Shown piece after piece: positions 48,501 to 63,875 of a stretch of 64,000 nucleotides of DNA. Position 1 is the stretch's first letter; every line of letters starts with the position of its first letter. Source of the DNA: Meloidogyne chitwoodi. Lineage: Eukaryota > Nematoda > Chromadorea > Rhabditida > Meloidogynidae. Both the position numbers and the translations under genes were made by a program. The stretch lies in assembly GCA_015183035.1 (NCBI GenBank), contig JACZZP010000004.1:806001-870000 (forward strand). Direction: 5' to 3'. The notes under the pieces were generated by a model. It did no database searches and was not told the origin of the DNA. It worked only from the letters and a program-made list of their open reading frames with translations.

Positions 48501-50331
48501 TTATTTATTAATTTCAAACATTTTTCGAATATATACAGGTATTTCTCCATCAGAAAAATGTTTAGACATAAAGCGAAGAGTTGCCAAAATTTTATTGGCC
48601 TAAAAAATAATAAATTAATTTAAGGGTAAAAAATTATTTTTACTTCCTCTAAACTGCTTCCCATTTTGACAATTTCAATAAAATTACAAATATCAAAAGA
48701 AGAATTTGATGGAATAAATATTCCTCCATTATTTTTATCTAAATGATCTGTTATTAGCAAAATACCCATCATTGAACGAAGTAAAAATTCTTTGCGATAA
48801 TCAGAATTTATAAAATTATTTTCTTGTTGATTTTGACATAAACGATAAAACATTTTCTTCATAACCTTAAATAAAAAATTTTTAATAGCAAATCAGAATA
48901 TTATAAAATCAGATTTTTTTATTCTGATTTAAAAGAATTCTTTTTTTTTTTTATTAAATTCCGATTCAAAAAATAAAATTCTGATTTTCAAATTCCGGTT
49001 TAATAAAATTCAGTTTTTATAAAATTCTGATTTTAAATTCCGATTTAATAAAATTCTGATTTTTAAAATTCTGATTTTTAAAATTCTGTTTTTTAAAATT
49101 CTGTTTTTATAAAATTCTGATTTTAAATTCCGATTTAATAAAATTCTGATTTTTAAAATTCTGTTTTTTAAAATTCTGTTTTTATAAAATTCTGATTTTA
49201 AATTCCGATTTAATAAAATTCTGATTTTTAAGAAATTTTGATTTTATAAAATTCTGATTTAAAAATTCTGATATTAATAAACGAATTATGGCTTGTGGAT
49301 TAGACTTGCGGACTTTTAATTACATTATAAATAACAATAAAAGCTTCGATTAAATGTGAAATAGCCAATTCTCTACATTTTTGCCTTGAAATAAAATGTT
49401 CAGAACTATTAATTAGTGCAGTAAATAAAGGAGATGGCCTTGATAAAAAAAGAGCAATTTGATCACTTAAAGGAGCATTTAGGTTATAAATATTGCCTAA
49501 ATTTTTTAATAAGCACATTCTTCTAAAAAAATATTTTATTTTAAATTAATTTAATTTATTTACCTAAATAAACTAAAACAATTTTGTAATGTTGGAGTAG
49601 CTACTTTAAGTGTATCAAAACGAATAGAGGCCTCTAAAATTTTTGCAAATTTTTTGGAGAACATTTGTTCTGAAGAAATTTCTTCATCCATTAAAGGACA
49701 GTCAGAACAAAGTTCTTCAAAAAATGATGGAATTATCTGAAAAAAATATAATATATTTTCAGAATCACAGGTCACAAATTTTAATTAAAAATTTAAAACA
49801 AAAAACCTTTTCAATATTCCTTGCCAAATTAAACAAATCTTTAACTTGAAGAACAAATTGTTCAATTAAAAAAAAAGTTTCTTCATTATTATTATTTTTG
49901 TCTGTTTCAATAATTATTTTATTATTATTTTTATTATTATTAATAGCTTCAAGTGTATTATCAATTTCTTTTAATAAATTTTTTTGAGTATTAATTTGTT
50001 CTAATTTAATTATTGCCAATTCAATATTATTAATACATTGCTCCATTTCATCAAAAAGTTGTTTTCCAATAATTGGAATATAATTTTTATTTTCACTTAA
50101 AGGAGGGAAAAGACCAATTGCTGGACATTTTGGAGGTTCTTTTATAGACAATACTTTTTTAATTTTATTTTTATTATTAAAAAAATAATTGGAGATTTTT
50201 CCATTACTAAATTTTGCCAAATTAGTATTACAAAAACCGAATGAACAACCAACAAAAAATGTTTTGCATTTATTTTTAGAAGAAGAAGAAGAATTTATTA
50301 ATTGTTGTTTATTTTGTTTTTGGATTTGCAT
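48501..50331 (-). CDS. cyri: CYRI/FAM49 family protein (Rac1-interacting regulator)
   Basis: Five exons on the minus strand: 50331-49807, 49736-49564, 49522-49306, 48865-48644 and 48599-48501 (411 residues, all phases agree). Family features in order: an alpha-helical segment LFDEMEQCINNIELAIIKLE; the characteristic MFSKKFAKILEASIRFDTLK, then TPTLQNCFSLFRR (FAM49: FAEILHFTLRFDELK..PAIQNDFSYYRR); LSDQIALFLSRPSPLFTAL; MMGILLITDHLDKNNGG (FAM49: VGVIILYDH); and the C-terminal ILATLRFMSKHFSDGE (FAM49: LLNALRFTTKHL). CYRI proteins bind active Rac1 and restrain Scar/WAVE-driven actin protrusion. The N-terminus is 70-90 residues longer than in animals generally and Ser/Asn/Lys-rich; the usual N-terminal myristoylation glycine (MGN) is not seen, so the true start may differ. 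Confidence 0.8.
48890..49280. repeat. Minisatellite-like tandem repeat in CYRI intron 3
   Basis: Irregular tandem copies of AAAATTCTGATTTTTA and AAATTCCGATTTAATA, with higher-order units of roughly 55-60 bases. It fills most of the intron. Confidence 0.7.
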
Positions 50332-52691
50332 TTAAATTTATTTTATTTTAAATATTAAATAATAAATATATTTTATTTTTATTGATTTAAATAAATATTT
50401 AAGAAAAATTATATTATCAAAAATGTTCAATAAAAATTTTTTGGAATGTTATAAAAATATTAAAAAAAATTTTTATTTGATAAAAAGCGTAAAAATATAA
50501 AACATAAAAAAAAGAATGACTGTTAAAAAGATGAATCTTTAATTTTTAATTTTTGTTTATTTTTCTTAAATTTTTATTTAATTTTTAAATAAATAAAAAG
50601 CAATTTTTTTAAATAAATTATGAATTTTAAAATTTAGCTAAAAATTTTCTAAATTATTTAATTATATTATAGTCCTGATCGTTCGGTTTTTTTGGTATTT
50701 AATTTTTCGGGAAAAAGCTATTGATCTATCAGGTAAAATTTAAAAATAATAAAAAAATAATAGGAAAAATTTTTTCCATAAAAAATATTTAAAAATATTA
50801 TTTGGGTCAGCACTCAAAAAATAAACAACTAAAAATAGGAAAGATTTTATGTATTAAATCGCTCGATTGTTCAAACAATTTTGGAACTAAAAATGAATGA
50901 ATTGTTTGAGGAATTTTGACCATTATTTTATTTTTTTATGGAAATAAATAATGGAAGAAAAATAAATTAAAAGAAAATTTAAAAAATAATTTTTATTTTT
51001 ATACTTTTATTTAAAATTAGTAATTTAAAAATATAAAATAAATAAATTTATTAGTTTAATTAATTAAATATTAAAAAATGACTATTTTTACTTAATTTTT
51101 TAGATGAGAAATTTTTTATTTTTTAGAAAAACAAGTATTTATTTTAAAATAATACTCATTGTAATTAGGTGAAAACGAAAGAAACTCTTTGCGTAATAGA
51201 CAACGTAGCTTCCAAATTAATTTAAAAAATATTAAACTAGACAATTAAAAAAATATTTTTTCTAAATTTATTTAAGGTAAAATATTAAATTTAAAACAGA
51301 ATTTTATTTTTTAATTAATATGTATTATCAAATTAATTATTAAAAATATATGTTGGTAACAGGAAGTGCAAAGTCATAAGAATGTCTCAATTTTTATTTT
51401 ATCAGTTAAATAAAAAATGCTTACCTAATAATCATAAAATTAAAAAATTAAAATATTTTATCAATTTATAAAATTTAAAAATTAATAAAAATTAAATATA
51501 TATAAATTAAAAAAAGTTTTTTTAAATGAATCATAAAATGAAAGGAAAAAATAAAGTTTCACAGATGATAACTTTTAAAACATTTTTTTAAGTTGGAATG
51601 AAAATATAGGCTATTAATGAATCATTTTAATTTTTAGCTTATTTTAACTAAATATTGAAAAAAATTTTTAAAGTCATCAAAAATTTTTTTAAAATAAATT
51701 ATAAATATAATTTAAGTAAAGTTGTTAAAATATTATTTTCACATCTTAATTAATCCTTTTAAGATAACAAAATCTATTTTTACATTTTTATTTTTTTGGT
51801 GTAAAATATATAATTATTGAAATATTTTATTAGTTAATTATTCTAAATTGTGTAAATTTAAATGTTGCTCATGTTTCTTCATAATGTATATTTTTGTAAG
51901 CCAATATTTTATTGGCTAATTTTAAATTGAAATAAATATAACAGGGGACAAAAAAACAATTTTTAATATTTAAGTGATTAAAAAATATTAAATTTTGTTT
52001 TTATTAAAAGAGTATAAATTAATGCGCGGAAAAATCACTTTGCAGGATTTTATTACAGGATTGGGTTTTGAAAATTTTTGCAGGACTCAGCAGGACTTAT
52101 CCTGTAAATCCTGTAAATCCTGCCAATCTTGTTATTTTATTTACAAGATCCTGTACAGGATTATAGGATTTACCCCAAAAATAATTTAAAAATGTTCTAA
52201 CATGTAAATCCTTTGATTAAATGATAAAAATAAATAAAACGTCCCCGAACGGTCCGAAAAACATATACTAAATATTGGTGGTCCACTTGAGTCTTGGGGA
52301 GTAAGAGTTTGAAAACGCAGTTTGACCCAACTTATTTTTTGGCCATAACTTCTTGTAAATTTTGTTTTAAATTTTCTGCCCACGGAAACATGATCAGAGG
52401 ATATTTTTCACTATAAATGCCATTTTTCGAAAAAAAATTTTTCACAGGGGTACTCCTTTTCGAATATTTGCTGAAATTTTCAACACGGAAACATGATCAG
52501 AGGATATTTTTCACTATAAATGCCATTTTTCGAAAAAAAAATTTTTCAAAAATTTTTCACAGGGGTACTCCTTTTCGAATATTTGCTGAAATTTTCAATG
52601 GACCTTAACTTTTTCGAGTTTTGGTTAGATAGGAATGAACAAATTTTAATAGTTCATTTTATTAACAAAATTTCATAAATCTAATTTAGAA
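50332..52691. other. Intergenic between CYRI and helicase-like gene, with repeats
   Basis: 50332-51990 is plain AT-rich sequence. 52035-52175 contains repeated CAGGATTT and ATCCTGTAAATCCTG words in both orientations, a probable foldback fragment. No missing helicase exons were recognised, although TTTAG directly before 52690 is a good acceptor. Confidence 0.4.
52382..52600. repeat. Tandem duplication of ~105-bp unit
   Basis: Unit 1 (52382-52485) and unit 2 (52486-52600) both run from CACGGAAACATGATCAGAGG to GCTGAAATTTTCAA; unit 2 is longer by an extra TTTTTCAAAAA. Almost no other differences, so recent. Confidence 0.7.
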
Positions 52692-55330
<2,639 letters not shown>

Positions 55331-55788
55331 ATCAAAATAGATGAAAATGTGTGTAGTTTCATTTAATTCATTCTTTATTGTTTATTTTTGCGAATAAAAA
55401 ATTAATAAAAAAAATGCTTAATGAATAATGATTATTAATTTAACTTATATTTTCTTTTATTCTATTAAATTTCTTTTAATATTTATTTTTTAGAGAAAAA
55501 TGTTTAAGGTATATTTCATAACTTTAAATAATAAAAAATTAAATATTATTATTTGATAGAATTTATTCCTAAAAACAATTAATAATTTTAATGTTAGTAG
55601 CAATATTTAAATTTTTGCAATAAAAAGCGTCCAAAGATTATTTTATTGGATAAATTTATTTTTTTTATTTTCTTTCTAAATTAAAAAAATACATATTCAT
55701 AAATTTAGTTTTTTAGAGAAAATAATTATAATTAATTTTTAAATTAATTATTTTATTTTTTTAAATGAAATTGTTTAAATATATTAAT
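55331..55788. other. Intergenic, convergent 3' ends
   Basis: AT-rich spacer between the 3' ends of the helicase-like gene and the anion transporter; no gene or repeat supported. Confidence 0.4.
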
Positions 55789-58700
55789 TTAGTAAATATT
55801 TAAATTATCTTCATTCTCTATAATATAATTATTACAAGAACTAACAGCTTTTCTATTAAATTTATAAAATAAATTATAAAATTTAAAAAATATTTTAAAA
55901 TACTTGACAGTTTTAAAAACATTTTCTTTTGGAACTGTTAAATAAAAATCACTTTCAAAAAACATTTTCATTAAATGAGCTATAATAAAAATTTATTAAA
56001 AAAATAAAAATAAACCTTTTGGAGCGGCAAATTTAACAACAATATTTTGTGCCAAAAAGTCTTTATATACCTAAAATTAAATAATTTAATAATTAATTAA
56101 TAATTAGATTTAATGAATTAATTTTTAAAAAATAAATAGAAATAGTAAGTTGACTTAAAAACTTATAGGTAATTAAATATTTAATAGCCAATTAGATATT
56201 TGGCTTACAAAAATATAACTAAGCCAAAAGATATACCTAAATCGTCATTATAGTTAAAAGTTTGATATATGTATTTAATTAATTATAAGTAATCTTATTA
56301 TATATTTTACAACTCAAAAAAGTTAAAATATTACAAAGAAATTAATCATTAATGAAAAATATACAAAATAATATAAAATCTTAAAATTTTATTGAACTTA
56401 TAATTTATAATTTTTTGTTGAATTACATAATTTATCTATTACCCTTAAATCTTTTAACATTTTTTATTTTAAATATATAATGTCAAATATTTATTAATTT
56501 TAGAGAAAGATTCTGGTACTTTTCGTTTATGCGAGCAAATGTCCGCAATTTTTGTCCGCAACTTTTTTTACTTTATTTATTATTTTGGAGAATTTTAACA
56601 AGTAGTTGTTTGTAATTATAACTCGTTTTTAAAAATTGGGAAAGAATAGTTTTAAAAATATAAGAAGGAAAATATTTGGATTTATAAGGAATTATACCTA
56701 TGTATCAATGATCATACTAGTGGAAGTTCTCTCATTCAGTTTAATATAATCTTGAGAAAAATTTAAAAAATTGTTGATTTTATGCCTCCAAATAAAGTAA
56801 AAAATGTTGCGGACAAAAATTGTGGACATTTGCCCGCATAACCGAAAAGTACCGAGATTCTTTTTTTAAATACCTACTTTATTTAGTTAAAAATAGATAA
56901 ATTAATTATTCATTTTTTCTATAACTTTATTTAAATTTTAATTTTTTGGTCTTTAATTTAGTAAATATTTACTATTTATTAAATTACTTTTTTTAATGTT
57001 TGAAGGCCTAAAAAGTCAACATAAGGAAATCCAGAACAGTCAATAATTAAAGTATTTTCATAATTTGCCAAAACTAATTTTTCTGTTGATGAACATTTTC
57101 TACACAAAATTAATTGAATTTTTCGTTTCTTAACACTTTGAAGTAAAACCTTTATTTTTAAAAAATAAATTAATTAATTAAAATAAAACAACTTTTATAA
57201 ATTTATGAACACTTGTAAATATTAAAGGAGCATCATAACGTATAATAAAGGCATGTACACCAGTAGCTATTTGATGTTTTAAAAATTGTTGTTTCCTTTC
57301 AGTTTCTTTATATTCATTTAATTCTTCATCATGTGTTAGAAAATGCCATTTTGGCCTGAAATTAAGAAGGAAAAAATTTTTAAAATTTTTTTAACAGAAT
57401 GCTATATCTTTTTGATTTTTCTGTATAATAATTTCTTTAAAAAAAATATATTTTTAAATTTATTTTACCAAAAATTATTTGATAAAAAATATTTTAACGC
57501 TTTTCTCTTAAAATAATTTTTTTTCTAACCATTGATCTCTTAATACAATAGTAAAAGCACTAAAAAGTGCTGAAAGTGTCAATCCCTCTGCCATATCATA
57601 ACAAACTGTTAGAAGAAAACTAACTAGAAAAATTGCCTAAAATTGTTTAAAAAATATTAATTTAATAAAATAAATTCTAACAAAATCAATTTTAAAAAGA
57701 GGCCATAATTGTCGTAATTCGCTAAATTTATTTAAAGTAGTACATGCAGAGACTATCTTAAATTTTAATTTTTTTTAATTTTATTAATTTTGAAAAAAGA
57801 AAATACAATAATTGAAGCCAAAATACACTAAAATTAATTTTAAATAATTAAAGAAAGAAATAAAACCTTAGGTAAATATTCTAATGCTGTACCAATATAT
57901 AAAATAACTGTTAAAAGAGATAAAGTTGAAAAGAATGTTGTCATCTTAATAAAATAATTAATTATTTATTAAATTATAAATAATAATTAAAAAAAAAATA
58001 TTTTTCAACAACAAATAGCAGTAAATTTAAATGTGAAAAATAATTGTTAAGGATATAATTTTGAATTTAATAAATTTTATTGGTAATATTTTTCTTTTTA
58101 TTTATAAATGTTCAAGGGCGTATAATATGATAGTCAGACAATAATTTAATAATTTAACATAATTTTTTGATATTTAGTGGGGAATAAGAAATGTTTTTAG
58201 ATTAATCAGAATTTAACTACTATAAAATAACTTAATTAAATAAATCAGAATTTAACAGAAAAAAAATCAGAAAAAAAATAAATATTTATTCTGATTATTT
58301 TAAATAAACCTGTGTAATATTAATATTTGCATCTCCAATAAGTGTTCTAGCAAAAGTAGAGGTTATTGGAAATACTGGAAAGATTGAAGAACAAATACCC
58401 GAAAGACCAAGAGAATATAATTCCTTTTTAAAATAAAATAAAATATAATTTAAAAAATAACCTGACAACTATTAATATTATAATAATATTTATTTTCAAC
58501 AATACGAATAACAGTTAAATGAATAGCAACAGATATTACTGCAATATTTATAGCATCAATAAATACAAAAGGAATTAATTCAAAATGTGGAATTGATGGA
58601 GTTGGAAAACTAAAAATAATTAATATTAAATTATTTTGATTAAAATATAAAAAAGATTAAAAATAATACATATGTATTTTGAATAAGTAGAAGTCAAGGA

Positions 58701-61387
58701 CTAGAATATTACATCTAAGCAGTCTAGGCTAATTCAAGGTATCGAACCTTGATAACCCGTTGAGTGAAAATATTAATAAGGTGTATTTACTACTACACCG
58801 CATTGGAAATATTTCGAGTTTTTTTCTTTCAATTTCGAAGAATAATGAAAGAGTTTACTTTAGATTCATCCCTTTATCTAAAAAAAGTTAGCCTGAGCAA
58901 AGCTAGGCTTACAAAAATAAATATTCGCATACCTATACTATCCAAACTCGAAATAATATAAATGGGTATTATACTTATATTAAATTTTTTTATAAATTCG
59001 ATATTAACTAAATAAAATTACATTTTTTAAAAAAATTTAAAAAATGAATGAAGAAAAAATAAATAAATAAAATTTAATAAATCTTAAAAAATTAGAAAAA
59101 CTAAAAAATAAATTTAAAAAATATCATACTTTGTAGGTATATTCCCAACAACAGTAATATTATGTCGATTAGAAAGATCACCAAAATTAGTAGCAGTTAT
59201 ACCAATAATAACTAATAAAAGTTCATAAGGTATTGGAAATTCAAAAGCATCAGCTAACCAAGGCTATAATTTAATTTAAAAATTAAATTAAATTAATTAA
59301 TTAAATTACTTCAAAAACTTGTTGAGTAAAAAGAAGAAAAAATATTGAACAAAAACTAATTGTCATTGTCTGAATATTTGTAAATTTCAAATGTTCAATT
59401 ATGTCAAAAAATCTCTTCAAAAGTTTAAAATTAATTAATTAATTTAATTTTTACATTATATAAATATCCTCTCCCTGATCTAGAAGGCAGTAAATGTTGA
59501 ATACCCAAAAGATCACCAAGTTGAGAAAAAAATACTTTAAAAATACAAAAATAATATTTTAATTAGTATTTTCCTGTTAACTCACTTTTCTCCTTTCTAA
59601 TTTACCTAAAAATAACCAAAATACATAGCAGGGATGTGTCAATTTACTCGAAGCCTGATCTGACATTTTTGTTCTAAATTGAGCCCAACCCTAGGAATTC
59701 TAGACTAACCCGACCCAAAACTCTACATTTGAACTCAGCCCAGAATAAACCTGTTACATAATAACAGTCATTTATAAAGAGTAAATTAGAATAAAAATAA
59801 AGAATAACACTTCCACAACTGTCTGACCATTATGTCCCCTTTTGACCATTTGTAGGCGAAGAGGAAAGTAAAGAAGAGGTAACAGGAAAATATTTTATTA
59901 ATTTTAAAAATATTTATTTTAATTAATTATTTTTTACCATGAACACAACCACCCAAAACAAATCCTGACATAACTTGTTCCGAAAAATAACAAGAAAGAA
60001 AATCTAATCGAAAAATACCCATAAATACCTTAAAATATATATATTTTTAATTATTTTTAAAAAAATAACTTGAAAAATTCCACTTAAAAAAAGAATTAAA
60101 GTAGCAATATTAATTGGCTTTATTTCACTTAATCTTTTTCCAATTTCACCAATTGTTGTTAAATTTGTATTATTTTCAATAATTTTTGGAATAGAAAGTT
60201 GAATTGGGTCATTAAGTAAAGGATTATTTTTTATATTATTTCCAATAATATTTTCTTCAGAAGAAGAAATATTTAATTCAGCAATTATTGAAGAAGTGTT
60301 TAATTTACTCTGTTAAATTTAAATAAAATTAAATTTAATAAGGAAAACTATTGAACAAATTATTCAATTAAAATAGGTAAAACTGAAAATCTTTGCTTAA
60401 AAGAATTAGCTTATTAGTTAATATATTGCCCAATCTTATTTGAATTGAGTGCCATTATTAATAATATATTTAATAGAATTTGTTAAATATATATTTTTAT
60501 AATTATATTTATTACTTTTACTAATATTTAATAAATATATTTGTGCAAATAAATTTTGTTCCTCTTATATTTTTGGGAGCTGATTTTTATAATCAGCTAA
60601 ATTTACTAACAAAAATAGGTTTATATTAAATGCAAATATTATTTAAATATTTAAAATTACCTCATCAATTAATAATTGTTCCTCTCCCTCCAAATAAGTA
60701 TTATTCATAATCCTAATAGTTTCATTATCATCAGAGTTTGGCCAAGGAGGAGATATTGTAGAAGAAGAAATATAAATTGGTGAAGTTCCACCATATCTTT
60801 TTATTTAAAAATTAATAAAAATTATTATATAATTTACCTATCATCAATAAGTATTCTATCAACTTTTTCAATAGCTGCCCTAGTAATTAAAGAAAGAATT
60901 GCAAATGCCCCAAGTGAATTATGTCGAGAATGGCCAAATAACATGTAAAAAAATGTTGGGAAAATAACCGTATAAAGACCCTTTTTTTAATTTTTTAAAA
61001 TTAAAATGTATAAATTAAAAGTACATAAACTGGGGCTACACCACAAATTCCTGCATGAGCAATTCCTAAAATTAAAAATAAACTTTAAATTAATTTTATT
61101 TCTAAAAAATGCCAGTAGGTATAGAAAATACTGCAGTTGTTAGACCAGCACATAAATCAACGAAAAATGAATCTCTCCATTCTAAAAAATTAATTAATTT
61201 CCAAAATAAATTAAAAAATAACAAAACTATAATTTGGAAGCCATCCAGTAATTGGAACAAATTTTTTTAGAAAATATTTTGGCTCAAATTGTTGTTTTAT
61301 TGAAATTAATTTATGTTTACTTCTTCTTTGATTTGTTGCAATATTTATAAAATTATTTAATATTAAAAATATTTTTCGGATATTCAT
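55789..61387 (-). CDS. SLC26/SulP family anion (sulfate) transporter
   Basis: Nineteen exons on the minus strand: 61387-61228, 61181-61113, 61065-61025, 60980-60838, 60796-60661, 60309-60070, 60028-59938, 59534-59455, 59414-59310, 59263-59130, 58609-58462, 58423-58310, 57944-57867, 57756-57682, 57636-57530, 57355-57193, 57149-56988, 56070-56016 and 55979-55789. Together they give 763 residues with every phase consistent. Family marks: PITGWLPNY before TM1; DLCAGLTTAVFSIPTGIAHA; GVAPVYGLYTVIFPTFFYML; FGHSRHNSLGAFAILSL (the SulP signature region); SEQVMSGFVLGGCVHG; and a C-terminal STAS domain with LIIDCSGFPYVDFLGLQTLK. An extracellular loop of about 100 residues between exons 4 and 6 is Asn/Ser-rich with glycosylation sequons. 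Members exchange sulfate, chloride, bicarbonate or oxalate across the plasma membrane. Intron 2 starts with GC instead of GT. Confidence 0.92.
56515..56853. mobile_element. hAT-like MITE in transporter intron 17, TCCGC family
   Basis: Inverted ends GGTACTTTTCGTTTATGCG / GGTACTTTTCGGTTATGCG continuing into CAAATGTCCGCAATTTTTGT, about 48 bases. Flanks AAGATTCT (56507-56514) and GAGATTCT (56854-56861) form an 8-bp duplication with one difference. Same family as 63468-63875. Confidence 0.65.
58725..58802 (-). tRNA. tRNA-like sequence in transporter intron 10
   Basis: On the minus strand the T arm CAAGG-TTCGATA-CCTTG is perfect and a D-arm-like GGTGTAGTAGTAAATACACC lies upstream. No clear anticodon arm or matching acceptor ends, so a tRNA pseudogene or SINE is likelier than a working tRNA. 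Confidence 0.35.
59630..59880. repeat. Repeat fragment in transporter intron 7
   Basis: Starts with AGCAGGGATGTGTCAATTTA, a hAT-like end, followed by less AT-rich sequence with AGCCCAACCCTAGG and GACCCAAAAC words. The matching other end was not found. Confidence 0.35.
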
Positions 61388-62897
61388 TTTTAAATAATCA
61401 ATAATTTAATAAATACAAAATACTTTAATGAATTAATTTAAAAATTAAAAAATAATTTTCTCCCAAATGTTGACACAATAAATGGCTTGCGTCCATACAA
61501 TGTGTGGACATTGGCTATAGAAAAAGATGTTTTGATATTTACCTAAAGGATTAAATACACACATTTATTTTTATTTTGTAAAAATTAATTCTTTTTGAAT
61601 CTTTTGTTTAGTGGGTAGAAAAATTATGGCTTTGCTTTAGAATATGTTGTACTATGAAAGTGTGTTGAAACTTAAGTGTCCTACTTGTGTTCCGAGAATG
61701 ATAGTATTCGAGCAACAAAAAAGGTTTATCACAGAGCAATTTATTAATTATTTTACACTAATTATTTTGATAAATTAAAAAAATATTTATATTTAAATAT
61801 TTTCATTTTCAATTAATTAAACAGAGAAGAAATTGTTATTTTGTGTTTAATTTAAAAAAAAAAACAATAATAAATTAAAATAATTTTTTTAAGAATAATA
61901 AGTATAAAATTGAAAAATTTTTTGTAAATTATTTTTTTATTCCAAAATAAATAATTAAAAATTAATTTTGCTTTTGGTAAATATGCATCTGCTACATTCA
62001 GAAAAAATAAAGTTATTGCTGTTCTATGTGTTTTTCTCATATAAATATGTTTGAGAATAAGCTAATTATGGCTTGTATATTAAATATTATGAAAGTTTTT
62101 GTTTAATTTTAAAATTTTATTAATTTATTTTATTTAATTAATTTTTTATTTTTATTTAAATATTTAATTAATTTTATTTATGATGAACAATGTCTTCCTA
62201 AAAATATCAGGGATACTACTTATAAATAAAAATTTATTCTCGATTTTTTTATTTTCGTATTATTAATAGCTATATATATTTGATAATAAATATTATGATA
62301 TTATTTTAATTATATAATTAAAATTTAAATTCCAAAAATATATTTATTTTTATTTATTTATGTAAACATTTCTTTAAATATTTTACTTTAATAAATAAAA
62401 ATTTATTTTATAAAGAAACTTTAAATGTAAAAGTAATATAATATTAACATTTAATATTTCACATTTAATAATACAAATTATAAATATATAATTAATTATA
62501 TTTAGGTTTTATTTTAATAAAGTTTATATATATTTTTTTCCGGTTAAAACATGTGAAATTAATTTTAATATTTTATTTTAATAATTTTTTTGGAATTTTT
62601 GTGAATTATTAAATAAATTTAAAATAAATTCTTTGTTGAAAATTTTATTTTTAGACAAAATTTAATTATATTTATTTTATTAAAAATTAAATAATTTAAA
62701 TAATTATAAAATTCATCTGCTCATTTACCTTGAATTTATTTAAATTAAATATTGCTTTAAAAGCAAAAAAAAATAGATTTTAATTATTTCCATAATTAAA
62801 ACTTTTAATTAAATTAAAAAAAGGTTTTAACATTTAAGATAAAATTAAAATAAAATTATTTAAAAAATAATAATAATAAAAATTATTTTATATAAAA
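61388..62897. other. Intergenic, divergent promoters
   Basis: AT-rich region between the transporter start and the receptor start. Contains no supportable exon; a minus-strand frame of 62 codons at 61852-62040 is low-complexity sequence. Confidence 0.4.
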
Positions 62898-63119
62898 ATG
62901 TCTGAACAACAAATGTCTACACAACAACAACAAACGGTATATTTTTATTTAAATTTAAATATTTTTAATATTTAAATTTAAAGTTATTTGATATTTATGA
63001 TGAACAAGGTCTTCCTGTAGAATTAATTATATTAAATGTTTTGAGAACAATAATTGCAACATTTGGTATTTTATTAAATGCTTCTTTAGTTTATGTTACA
63101 GCAAAAAGCAAGTTAGTTT
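62898..63119 (+). CDS. 5' end of a seven-transmembrane receptor, partial
   Basis: Exon 1 (from ATG at 62898 to about 62936) encodes a Gln-rich start (MSEQQMSTQQQQT). After a short intron, exon 2 (about 62984-63111) encodes LFDIYDEQGLPVELIILNVL and then a first membrane segment ending TFGILLNASLVYVTAKSK. A GTTAGT donor follows. The pattern G-LLN--LVYVT is that of TM1 in rhodopsin-like nematode receptors (srsx/srv type). Later exons are not seen before the window ends, because the next intron holds a transposon; the gene continues to the right or is broken. Confidence 0.6.
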
Positions 63120-63467
63120 AAAAATTAATTTATTAAGTTAAAAATATCTGAGATGTTTTAGTATATCAGAAATAAATAGAGAGCTCTGATTAGAGAATAC
63201 TCTAATAGTAATTATATACATAAAACTATATTTTAATTATTTTTAATCATTAATTCCTTAGTATTTAATAAATCTAAGACTAGCAGACCTTTAAAAAATA
63301 ATATCATTATCACGCAACTCTAGAATTTAATTATTTATTATTGAGGAGTTTAAACAAACTCCCCATCCAAAAATAAAACGCATTATGTGAAAATAAAGAA
63401 ACTAAATGTTAAATAACATTTATAGTTAAAAAATAAAATATATTTAATTAATATATATTAAACAAAT

Positions 63468-63875
63468 GGTACTTTTCCTTTATGCTCCCTAAGTCCGCAA
63501 GTTTTTATCCGCAACTCTTTTATATTTTTTGGAGGCATAAAATCAACAATCTTTGCTAAAATATCAAAGGACGCATTTTATTACCACAACAAACCTTTTC
63601 CTTATGTAGAATTCCACAATTTTGAAGAAATTTAGCTGCATGGGTTTCATCAGGGATTTCAGTGAGCATTTTTTTAAATTGTAACTCATTTTGGTAAAAT
63701 TTGATTTTTTTAATTCCATTACCTTATATACAACCAAAAAATGTATTATAATCCTTTATAATCGTTATGGAAAATATTCTCATACATATATATATTTTTA
63801 CATAATCCATTTGAGAAAAATATTAGTTGCGGATAAAAACTTACGGACTTTGGAAGAGCATAAAGGAAAAGTACC
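63468..63875. mobile_element. hAT-like MITE, 408 bp, TCCGC family
   Basis: Ends GGTACTTTTCCTTTATGC in inverted orientation, continuing into AAGTCCGCAAGTTTTTATCC (about 47 bases). Perfect 8-bp duplication AAACAAAT at 63460-63467 and 63876-63883. No protein; the overlapping plus-strand frame reaches into the right arm only. Confidence 0.75.

Noticed and set aside
48890..49280. Possible CRISPR-like regular repeats
   Set aside because: Units are irregular, contiguous and without unique spacers; a minisatellite in a eukaryotic intron.
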